Part shown: positions 42,959 through 50,414 of the stretch, piece after piece
How the letters are laid out: each line of letters opens with the position of its first letter
Position numbering within the stretch: position 1 is the stretch's first letter
Source of the DNA: Arthrobacter_B sp038069765
GTDB lineage: Bacteria; Actinomycetota; Actinomycetes; Actinomycetales; Micrococcaceae
Reading direction: 5' to 3'
DNA: 64,000 bases
NCBI RefSeq assembly: GCF_038069765.1
Contig: NZ_JBBPFS010000005.1
Coordinates: forward strand, 346,290 to 410,289
Translations under genes and position numbers: made by a program
The notes under the pieces: model-generated
The model's input: only the letters and a program-made list of their open reading frames with translations
What the model was told of the DNA's origin: nothing
Databases searched by the model: none

Positions 42959-45703
42959 ATGACACCCTCCCGCACCGCCCACCACGCATCCCTGGACCTC
43001 AGCGGTCCGTGGGACCTGATCTGGCAGGACGGCCCCGAGGACACCCCCGCCTATGCCCGCCGCGGAACGCCGCTGGCAGCCACCGTGCCCGGACAGGTCC
43101 ACACCGACCTGATGGCGGCGGGCCTGCTCGAGGATCCGGATACCGGCTTCGGTGAGCTGGACCAGTACTGGATCGGGCACTCCACCTGGACATACAGCCG
43201 CACCTTCACCTGGCCCGGCACCCCCGAAATGCCCGGAACCCCGGAAACGGCCGGATCGCCGGAGCCCCGGACGGACCTGGTGGCGGAAGGGCTGGACACG
43301 TTCGCCGTCGTCCGCCTGAACGGACAGGAAATCGCCCGCACCTCGGACCAGCATGTCGGCTGGCGCTGGGATGTCAGCGACCGCCTGGTTGTCGGCGAGA
43401 ATGTCCTGGCGATTACTTTCGGCTCCGCCTGGGATGCGGCACACGAATGCGAGCGCGCGGTCGGCGAACTTCCGCGGCCCTACGACGAGCCCTACGCCTA
43501 CGTCCGCAAGAGTGCCTGCAACTTCGGCTGGGACTGGGGACCGCACTACATTACAGCCGGAATCTGGCAGCCCATCCGGCTGGAGACCTGGTCCCGGGCC
43601 AGGATCGAGTCGGTGCGTCCCGCCGTCGAACTCGCCGGCGCTGAATCTGCGGACGGCAGCGGCGACGCTGCTCCGGCGCATGTGCGGGTCACTGTCGGAA
43701 TTGACCTTCCGGTCATTCTTCCGGGCACCGCACCGTCCGGGCTGACGCTTGCCGCAGTGCTGACGGATCCCGACGGCAAGGAAGTGGCGCGCTCCGCCGC
43801 CCCGGTGAACTCGGCCGGCGACACGTCACTTGAACTGACAGTCACGGAACCGCGCCTGTGGTGGCCGGCGGGACTCGGCGCGCAGCCCCTGTACGGGCTC
43901 AGCGTCGAGGTGGTGCACGACGACGGCGGCGTGCTGGCCACCGACAGCCGGCGGGTGGGCCTGCGCACCGTTCAGATTGATGAGAGCCCAGCCGGGGGCG
44001 GCACCGGGTGGGCGATTGTGGTCAACGGCCGGCGGGTGCGGATCCGCGGCTACAACTGGATCCCGGAGGACCCGTTCATTGCCGAAGTGACGGATGAGCG
44101 GCTCGGCCGGCGGCTGGACCAGGCGGTCGACGGCGGCGCCAACCTGCTGCGCGTCTGGGGCGGCGGCTATTTCTCCACCGAGGCCTTCATGGACGGCTGC
44201 GATGAACGCGGCCTGATGGTCTGGCACGATTTCCTCTTCGCCTGCAGCGCCTATGACGAATCACCGGAGATGGTGGCCAGCGTTACCCTGGAAGCCGAAC
44301 AGGCCGTGGCCCGGCTGGCGGCACACCCGAGCCTGGTGCTGTGGTGCGGCGGCAACGAGTGTGTCTGGGGCGACTACGACTGGGGATGGCGGGAGATCCT
44401 GCAGGGCCGGCCGTGGGGTGCAAGGTTTTACACTGAGATCCTCCCCGGCGTCATCGACCGGGTGGACCCCGGCCGGCCCTACTTGCCGAACAGCCCCTGG
44501 TCAGGGTCCCTTGACATCCATCCCAACGATCCGGCCAGCGGTCCGGTGCACATCTGGACCGTCTGGAATGACCAGGACTACACCCACTACCGCGACGTCG
44601 ACCCGGCCTTTGTCTCCGAAATGGGCTGGTGCGCACCTCCGGCATGGAGCACGCTGCGGGCCGCGGTGACGGAGGGGGAGCTGCTGCCGGACAACCCGCA
44701 GGTGGCCCACCATATGCGTGCCGACCGCGGCATGGAAAAGCTCGCCCGCGGGTTGGAGCCCTACTTCGGTACTCCGGACACGGCGGAGGACTGGCATTAC
44801 CTGACCCAGGTGGTCCAGGCCCGGTCGCAGAGCGCGGGTGCGGAATGGCTGCGCTCCCGCGAGCGCTGCGCCGGCGTGGTGATCTGGCAGCTGAACGACT
44901 GCTGGCCCGTACTCAGCTGGTCCGCTGTGGACGGCGCCGGAATCGAAAAGCCGGTGTTCTACGGGCTGCGGCGTTCTTTCGCTCCGGAACTGGTGACCAT
45001 TGTGCCCGTAACCCCGGGAGGCACTGACGATCCCGCCGGAACCGGCGGACTGGAACTCGTGGCCGTCAATGACGGCACCGGGCCCTGGCAGGCCGAGATA
45101 CGCGTCCGGCGGCTGCGTGTCGACGGCACCGAAGTGGCGAGCGGACACTATCGGCTGGAGACGGCTGCCGATTCAACGTCCCGAGTGCAGCTTGACTCCG
45201 TGCTGGCGTCTTCCGGGAACGGGGGAGAAGAGTTCCTGGTGGCCGACTATGGTTCTGCCGGACAGGAGCAGCGCGCTCTGTGGTTCTTTGTGCCGGATGC
45301 GGCCTTCGACACGAAAACTCCGCGCTTTGAGTCCTCGGTGGAGCTCTCCGGGGGTGCGCTGCAGGTGACGGTCCGCGCTGAAACGCTGCTGCGCGATCTC
45401 TGCCTCTTTGCCGACCGGCTGGCCGCTGACCTGGATGTTCCGGCTTCGCTGCTGCAGGTCGATGACATGATGCGCACCCTCCTGCCCGGAGAATCGGTAA
45501 CCTTCACCGTCTCGCGGCGCGATGGCGGGGCGCTGCTCACTGCGCCGCCGTCGGCAGGTGCCTGGCCGGTGCTGCGCAGCATCGGAGACAGCGCCCCGGA
45601 GCCGGACGGGGTCGCCCACGGTGCCGGTGCGGATGTGGATGCGGGTGCGGCAGCGGATGCGGGTGCGGCAGTGCCGGCGGGCTCCCTGGGACGGCCGCTG
45701 TGA
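42959..45703 (+). CDS. Beta-mannosidase, GH2
   Basis: A 914-residue cytoplasmic glycosidase. N-terminal sugar-binding sandwich (about residues 1-200, with ACNFGWDWGPHYITAGIWQP), immunoglobulin-like domain, and TIM barrel with acid/base Glu in VLWCGGNECVWG (about residue 468) and nucleophile Glu in FVSEMGWCAPPAW (about 560). It trims mannose from the non-reducing end of beta-mannooligosaccharides. The C terminus is a low-complexity Gly-Ala-Asp tail made by an 18-bp repeat (45638-45673). It overlaps the kinase gene by 4 bases. Confidence 0.95.
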   Translation: MTPSRTAHHASLDLSGPWDLIWQDGPEDTPAYARRGTPLAATVPGQVHTDLMAAGLLEDPDTGFGELDQYWIGHSTWTYSRTFTWPGTPEMPGTPETAGSPEPRTDLVAEGLDTFAVVRLNGQEIARTSDQHVGWRWDVSDRLVVGENVLAITFGSAWDAAHECERAVGELPRPYDEPYAYVRKSACNFGWDWGPHYITAGIWQPIRLETWSRARIESVRPAVELAGAESADGSGDAAPAHVRVTVGIDLPVILPGTAPSGLTLAAVLTDPDGKEVARSAAPVNSAGDTSLELTVTEPRLWWPAGLGAQPLYGLSVEVVHDDGGVLATDSRRVGLRTVQIDESPAGGGTGWAIVVNGRRVRIRGYNWIPEDPFIAEVTDERLGRRLDQAVDGGANLLRVWGGGYFSTEAFMDGCDERGLMVWHDFLFACSAYDESPEMVASVTLEAEQAVARLAAHPSLVLWCGGNECVWGDYDWGWREILQGRPWGARFYTEILPGVIDRVDPGRPYLPNSPWSGSLDIHPNDPASGPVHIWTVWNDQDYTHYRDVDPAFVSEMGWCAPPAWSTLRAAVTEGELLPDNPQVAHHMRADRGMEKLARGLEPYFGTPDTAEDWHYLTQVVQARSQSAGAEWLRSRERCAGVVIWQLNDCWPVLSWSAVDGAGIEKPVFYGLRRSFAPELVTIVPVTPGGTDDPAGTGGLELVAVNDGTGPWQAEIRVRRLRVDGTEVASGHYRLETAADSTSRVQLDSVLASSGNGGEEFLVADYGSAGQEQRALWFFVPDAAFDTKTPRFESSVELSGGALQVTVRAETLLRDLCLFADRLAADLDVPASLLQVDDMMRTLLPGESVTFTVSRRDGGALLTAPPSAGAWPVLRSIGDSAPEPDGVAHGAGADVDAGAAADAGAAVPAGSLGRPL

Positions 45704-46614
45704 TCGCCGGGATCGAGACCGGGGGTACTAAAGTCATCTGCGCCGTTGCCGAGACCGGCGCACCCGGCACCATTGTGGACCGGCTTCGGATTCCCACTAC
45801 CTCTCCGGCTGAGACCCTGGGCGCGGTGCGGTCCTTCCTGGACGGCTACGCCTCGGCAGGTGTGCTGGAGGCCGTCGGCCTGGCCGCGTTTGGCCCGGTC
45901 AACGTGGACAGCTCCTCGCCGTCCTACGGGTGGATCACGTCCACTCCCAAAGCGGGATGGCGCAACACCGACATTCCCCGTGCCCTGGGCCTGGGGGATG
46001 CCATGCCGCTCCAGGTGGTTACCGACGTGACCGGCTCCGCCGTGGGGGAGCAGCGGTCGGGGGCGGGAGCGGGTCTGCGGAACGTGGCCTACGTGACGGT
46101 CGGAACGGGGGTTGGCGCGGGTTTCGCTGCCGACGGAGTTCCGTTCCTGCAGCGCAGCCATCCTGAAATGGGGCATCTGCCGGTGCGCCGCTATCCCGGC
46201 GATGACTTCCCCGGAACCTGTCCGTTCCACGGTGATTGCCTCGAAGGACTGGCATCCGGACCGGCCGTCCGCGCCCGCTGGGGCCGCCCCGGGGAACAGC
46301 TCGGCGCCCTGCAGCGGGAAGCCGTGCCCCTGCTGGGCTTCTATCTGGCCCAGCTGCTGGCTGCAGTTACCTACACCGTTGCTCCCGACCGCATCATCCT
46401 CGGAGGCGGCGTCCTGAAGCTTCCCGGCCTGCTGCAGGCCTCCCGGGAGCAGCTTGCGGAAGTCGTGGGCGGGGCTCTGGAAGGGCATCCGCTGACCCGT
46501 CCCGACAGCGGCTACATCTGCAGTCCGGCGCTCGCGGATCTGGCCGGCGTGCACGGAGCCCTGTATCTTGCCCATGATCTGGCAGGAAACAGGGCTCCGC
46601 TGAGCGCAGTCTGA
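45700..46614 (+). CDS. ROK-family sugar kinase (fructokinase/mannokinase type)
   Basis: A 304-residue kinase. Phosphate-binding motif GIETGGTKVICAV (residues 4-16), GPVNV, VGTGVGAGF (about 131-139) and the ROK signature region with a zinc site HPEMGH, CPFHGDCLEGLASGPA. There is no HTH, so it is an enzyme rather than a regulator. Placed directly after beta-mannosidase with a GTGA overlap, mannose is the likely substrate; fructose is the alternative. The stop lies inside a terminator stem. Confidence 0.92.
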   Translation: MIAGIETGGTKVICAVAETGAPGTIVDRLRIPTTSPAETLGAVRSFLDGYASAGVLEAVGLAAFGPVNVDSSSPSYGWITSTPKAGWRNTDIPRALGLGDAMPLQVVTDVTGSAVGEQRSGAGAGLRNVAYVTVGTGVGAGFAADGVPFLQRSHPEMGHLPVRRYPGDDFPGTCPFHGDCLEGLASGPAVRARWGRPGEQLGALQREAVPLLGFYLAQLLAAVTYTVAPDRIILGGGVLKLPGLLQASREQLAEVVGGALEGHPLTRPDSGYICSPALADLAGVHGALYLAHDLAGNRAPLSAV

Positions 46615-46648
46615 GGGCCGGGTCTGGAATCAAAGACCCGGCCCTCAG
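46611..46648. terminator. Bidirectional terminator after the sugar kinase
   Basis: A perfect 15-bp stem (46611-46625 with 46634-46648) with an 8-base loop. It starts at the last sense base before the kinase stop codon and lies between convergent genes. Confidence 0.8.
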
Positions 46649-46670
46649 AGTAGTGAGCAGGATTTAGCAG

Positions 46671-47675
46671 CTAGGACGGACGGGACTCCGGCGACTGGGT
46701 CTTCGCCGGATCCCGTTCCGCAAGTCCGCCCACGGCCTCGTCGATGCGGGCCAGCACGTCCGGCTTGAGTTCAACGCCGGCGGCCAGCACGTTGGAAGTG
46801 ACCTGCTCCGGCCGGGAGGCACCGATGATGGCCCCGGCCACGTTCGGGTTCTGCAGAACCCAGGCAACAGCCAGCTGCCCCATGGTCAGGCCCGTCTCGT
46901 CGGCAATGGGCTGAAGCTTCTGCACCCCGGCCAGGACCTCGTCATCCATCCAGCGGCCGATCATCTTCGCCCCGCCCTTGGCGTCCGTGGCACGGCTGCC
47001 TTCGGGAAGCTCGGCGCCGGGCTTGTACTTGCCGCTGAGCACTCCCTGCGCCATCGGGGAGAAGACGATCTGGGAGATGCCCAGTTCCTCGGAGGCCGGC
47101 ACGACGTCGGCTTCGATGACCCGCCACAGCATGTTGTACTGCGGCTGGTTGGAAATCAGCGCGAAGCCGAGCTGCCGGGCAAGGTCCTGGCCGGCGCGGA
47201 GCTGCTCGGCGTTCCATTCGCTGACGCCGATGTACAGGGCCTTGCCCTGGCGCACGACGTCGGCGAACGCCTGCATCGTTTCCTCCAGCGGCGTCTCGTA
47301 GTCGTACCGGTGGGCCTGGTACAGGTCGACGTAATCAGTCTGCAGCCGCTGCAGGGAGCCGTTGATGGACTCCATGATGTGCTTGCGGGACAGGCCGGAG
47401 TCATTGTGGCCGCCCGGACCGGTGGGCCAGTACACCTTGGTGAGAATCTCCAGGGACTCGCGGCGTTCATTCTTCAGCGCCGCGCCCAGGACTCCCTCCG
47501 CAATGGTGTTGGCGTAAGCGTCGGCGGTGTCGAAAGTGCTGATGCCGGCGTCGAGCGCCGCCCGCACACAGGAGGCAGCGACGTCGTTCTCCACCTGGGA
47601 GCCGTGGGTCAGCCAGTTGCCGTAAATGATTTCGGAGATTTTAAGTCCGCTGTTGCCGAGGTACCTGTGTTCCAT
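46671..47675 (-). CDS. Aldo/keto reductase (Kv-beta-like)
   Basis: A 334-residue NADPH-dependent reductase of TIM-barrel fold. Catalytic residues lie in FDTADAYANT (Asp and Tyr, about residues 49-58), ILTKVYW (Lys) and LYQAHRYD (His). The cofactor segment is GAIIGASRPEQVTSNV (about 285-300). It is similar to the YghZ/Kv-beta group acting on aldehydes. It is divergent from alkA; no functional link is evident. Confidence 0.92.
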   Translation of the reverse strand: MEHRYLGNSGLKISEIIYGNWLTHGSQVENDVAASCVRAALDAGISTFDTADAYANTIAEGVLGAALKNERRESLEILTKVYWPTGPGGHNDSGLSRKHIMESINGSLQRLQTDYVDLYQAHRYDYETPLEETMQAFADVVRQGKALYIGVSEWNAEQLRAGQDLARQLGFALISNQPQYNMLWRVIEADVVPASEELGISQIVFSPMAQGVLSGKYKPGAELPEGSRATDAKGGAKMIGRWMDDEVLAGVQKLQPIADETGLTMGQLAVAWVLQNPNVAGAIIGASRPEQVTSNVLAAGVELKPDVLARIDEAVGGLAERDPAKTQSPESRPS

Positions 47676-47824
47676 CTGCTGCGCTCTCTCTTCGAATGAC
47701 GTGTACGAGCAAAACTAAGGCAGCTTTGCAACTCGGTCAAAGGTTTCGGATCCTGTGTTCGCTACGCAGTGTCTGCAGGACTAAGCCGGTCAGGCAGATC
47801 TTTCCGCCATGCTGTACTGGAGCG

Positions 47825-48757
47825 GTGATAATCAACCTGCCCGTCCGGCAACCCTTTGACGCGCCGGGGATCTTCCGGTTCCTGGCGGTCCGCGCGGTAC
47901 GCGGGGTGGAGGCCGCGGAGCTCAGCGACCCGAAAGAACTGCGGTATGCCCGCACGCTTTCGCTTCCGCACGGGCCGGGAGCAATCAGCATCGCTGCTGC
48001 TGCCGCCGGCGGAGGCTGGGAGCTGAGCGTGCAGCTGGAACTGGCCTCGCCCGCCGATGCCGAGCACGCACTGCAGCGGGTGCGGCGCCTGCTGGACCTC
48101 GGCGCCGATCCCTCCGCCGTCGACACCGCACTGTCGGCCGATCCCGCGCTTGCCCCGCTGGTGGAGCGCACCCCGGGGATCCGGGTCCCCGGAGCCGTTG
48201 ATCCGCACGAACTGGTGGTGCGCGCGCTCGTGGGCCAGCAAATCTCCGTGGCTGCCGCCCGGACCCACCTCAGCCGCCTCACGACGGAGGCCGGGGCTCC
48301 CTTCGCTTCCGCATTCCCCGGCCTGGACCGCCTGTTTCCCGCACCGGCTGACATCCTCGCCCGGGTGCCGGAGCCCGTCCCGGGCGGGCAGCCGGACCCG
48401 GACCGTCCGCTCCGGCTGCCCGGACAGGCAGTCCGTGCCGTAATCGCTGCGGCACGGGACCTGGCGAGCGGGGAACTGGATGTGCAGGCGGGGTCGGATT
48501 CGGACACTCTGCGTGCCCGGCTGCTTTCCCGTCCGCGGATCGGCCCCTGGACCGCGGCCTACATAGCCATGCGCGTACTCGGCGATTCAGATGCGTGGCT
48601 CACCGGAGACGTTGCCCTTGTTGCGGGTGCGAAGGCGGCAGGGGTGTTGGAGGAAGGCATCGGCAAAGCGGCAGCACACCGGGTCCTTGCCGACCGCGCG
48701 GGGGACTGGGCGCCGTGGCGCTCCTACGCGGCGATGCACCTGTGGCAGGCTGCCTAG
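47825..48757 (+). CDS. DNA-3-methyladenine glycosylase II (AlkA type)
   Basis: Base-excision glycosylase for alkylated purines (310 aa from GTG 47825). The AlkA N-terminal domain begins at LPVRQPFDAPGIFRFLAVRA. The HhH-GPD motif is RPRIGPWTAAYIAMRVLGD with the catalytic Asp in the following TGDVAL. The frame is open back to 47696, but those 43 residues are Cys- and Arg-rich and unlike Ada or AlkA. The GTG has its GGAG only two bases away, so the start is uncertain. The stop overlaps the convergent VOC gene at CTAG. Confidence 0.85.
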   Translation: MIINLPVRQPFDAPGIFRFLAVRAVRGVEAAELSDPKELRYARTLSLPHGPGAISIAAAAAGGGWELSVQLELASPADAEHALQRVRRLLDLGADPSAVDTALSADPALAPLVERTPGIRVPGAVDPHELVVRALVGQQISVAAARTHLSRLTTEAGAPFASAFPGLDRLFPAPADILARVPEPVPGGQPDPDRPLRLPGQAVRAVIAAARDLASGELDVQAGSDSDTLRARLLSRPRIGPWTAAYIAMRVLGDSDAWLTGDVALVAGAKAAGVLEEGIGKAAAHRVLADRAGDWAPWRSYAAMHLWQAA

Positions 48758-49179
48758 GCCGGGTTGTAGGCCACGGCAACGTCCAGTACCCAGACGACGC
48801 CGAAACGGTCCGCCAGCATTCCGTAGGCGGGGGAGAACGCGGACGGCGCGAGGTCGGCCATGATGGTTGATCCTTCCGCCAGGCGGTCCCAGAGTTCCGA
48901 AACCTCCTGCTCCGAATCGGCCCGCACCGACACGAAGAAGGGCTTGTCGCCCCGGTCGAGGGGGACGCTTGCCGGCACATCGTAGGCCATGACCCGGAAC
49001 CCGTTTACGCCGGTCACCTGGCCGAACTTAACCTGGTCCGCCTCCTCCGGGCGTTCCGTGCTGCCGGCATCCTGGTTGCTGATGACCAGGAGCTGCCCGC
49101 CGAACACGGAAGTGTAAAACTCGAGGGCCTCCCGGGCTTCGCCGCGGAAATTGAGATGGGGAGTGGTGGTGACGCTCAT
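48754..49179 (-). CDS. VOC-family protein (PhnB-like)
   Basis: A 141-residue glyoxalase/bleomycin-resistance-fold protein of the PhnB-like group (TPHLNFRGEAREALEFYTSV, FFVSVRADSEQEVSELWDRL, GMLADRFGVVWVLDV). Metal ligands typical of glyoxalase I are not all present, so it may bind rather than convert a ligand. ATG 49179 has AGGAG eight bases upstream. It is divergent from a WYL regulator, a pairing common in actinobacteria. Confidence 0.9.
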   Translation of the reverse strand: MSVTTTPHLNFRGEAREALEFYTSVFGGQLLVISNQDAGSTERPEEADQVKFGQVTGVNGFRVMAYDVPASVPLDRGDKPFFVSVRADSEQEVSELWDRLAEGSTIMADLAPSAFSPAYGMLADRFGVVWVLDVAVAYNPA

Positions 49180-49242
49180 GGTTGTTCTCCTGAGTGCTTG
49201 CAGGCCGGGGAATTTCTCCGGCAACAGCCACTCTTCTCCCAG

Positions 49243-49265
49243 TAGAGGTCTATTTCCGTCCTCTA
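49243..49265. promoter_or_regulatory. Inverted repeat TAGAGG-N11-CCTCTA
   Basis: Perfect 6-bp arms in the region between the VOC gene and the WYL regulator gene. It is a candidate operator. A -10-like TAGTAT at 49273-49278 ends 7 bases before the regulator start codon, suggesting a leaderless transcript. Confidence 0.4.
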
Positions 49266-49285
49266 TTCCGCCTAGTATCAAAAAC

Positions 49286-50263
49286 ATGCCGTCGACAACT
49301 TCGCGCCTGCTGATGCTGCTCTCCCTCCTGCAGGCGCGCCGCGAGTGGCCCGGCGAGGTCCTGGCCGAGCGTCTGGATATCAGCCACCGCACTGTCCGCC
49401 GTGACGTGGACCGGCTCCGGGAACTGGGGTATGCCATCCGGGCGGTGAAGGGACCGCACGGCGGCTACCGGCTCGATGCCGGAGCCGAGCTCCCGCCGCT
49501 TCTTTTCGACGATGACCAGGTGATCGCGCTGGCGGTCGCGCTGCGGAGCGCAACGTCTACGGGTGCGGGCATTGAGGAAGCAGCCGGCCGTGCGCTGGCG
49601 ACAATTAGCCAGGTAATGCCTACCCGCCTGCGTCGCCGCCTCGACTCGCTCCGTTTCACCACCCTTCCCGCCCGTCGGGAGGGAACCGCGCAGGCAGCGC
49701 CGGGGGTCCTGCTGGCCCTGTCCGCTTCCATCCGTGCACGCGAGGTGCTGCGGTTCGACTATGCGGAGCATGCAGGTCCACTGCACCGCCGGCGGGTGGA
49801 ACCGCACCACCTGGTGGCCTCCCGCGGACGCTGGTATCTCGTCGCCTGGGACCTCGAGCGCGGGAACTGGCGGATCTTCCGGGCTGACCGGATCACTCCT
49901 CATGTCCCTACCGGTCCGCGCTTTGCCGAACGCACGGTTCCCGGCGGCAACGTGCATGATTTTGTCCGGGCAAGGTTTCGCGGGTCAGCTGAGGAAAACG
50001 CCTGGCCGTGCCGGGGCACCGTCATTCTGTTGCTTCCGGCCCACGAGGTGCTGCCGTTTGCCGGGGACGGGAGCGTTGAACCCCTGGGTGCGGACCGGTG
50101 CCGGCTGACGTCCGGATCCTGGTCCTGGGAGGCGCTCGCCGCGTCCCTCGGGCGGTTCGACGCCGACATCTACGTCGAGTCCCCGCCCGAGCTGACAGCA
50201 GCATTCAGCCGGCTGGCGGACCGTTTCGCGGCAGCTGCTGCCGGCACCCGGCCTGGTCTCTAG
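49286..50263 (+). CDS. WYL-domain transcriptional regulator (YafY/DeoR-like HTH)
   Basis: A 325-residue regulator. N-terminal winged HTH (LSLLQARREWPGEVLAERLD, then ISHRTVRRDVDRLRELGY, residues 10-50), WYL domain (about 145-220, with RRVEPHHLVASRGRWYLVAWDLE) and a C-terminal WCX extension. ATG 49286 matches the family start; the frame is open to 49151 without similarity. It is divergent from the VOC gene, which it probably controls. Confidence 0.92.
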   Translation: MPSTTSRLLMLLSLLQARREWPGEVLAERLDISHRTVRRDVDRLRELGYAIRAVKGPHGGYRLDAGAELPPLLFDDDQVIALAVALRSATSTGAGIEEAAGRALATISQVMPTRLRRRLDSLRFTTLPARREGTAQAAPGVLLALSASIRAREVLRFDYAEHAGPLHRRRVEPHHLVASRGRWYLVAWDLERGNWRIFRADRITPHVPTGPRFAERTVPGGNVHDFVRARFRGSAEENAWPCRGTVILLLPAHEVLPFAGDGSVEPLGADRCRLTSGSWSWEALAASLGRFDADIYVESPPELTAAFSRLADRFAAAAAGTRPGL

Positions 50264-50289
50264 ACCCCGCACGTCCCAGAGCCCACACG

Positions 50290-50414
50290 TTCCCAAACCC
50301 CGCTGCCCTTCCCTAAACCCCCGCTGGCTCTTCCCTAAACCCCCGCTGGCCCTTTCCTAAACCCCCGCTGGCGCTTCCCTAACCCCGCTGGCCCTTCCCT
50401 AAACCCCCGCCGGG
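50290..50414. repeat. 22-bp tandem repeat, six copies, containing the ligase stop
   Basis: Units close to TTCCCTAAACCCCCGCTGGC plus two bases, 19-22 bp long, run from 50290 to 50414. On the minus strand the unit reads GCGGGGGTTTAG, the last three sense codons and stop of the acyl-CoA ligase, followed by further copies beyond the stop. Confidence 0.93.

Noticed and set aside
47696..47824. Ada domain fused to AlkA
   Set aside because: The open frame before the AlkA domain is only 43 codons and lacks the Ada cysteine pattern and the AraC-type HTH.
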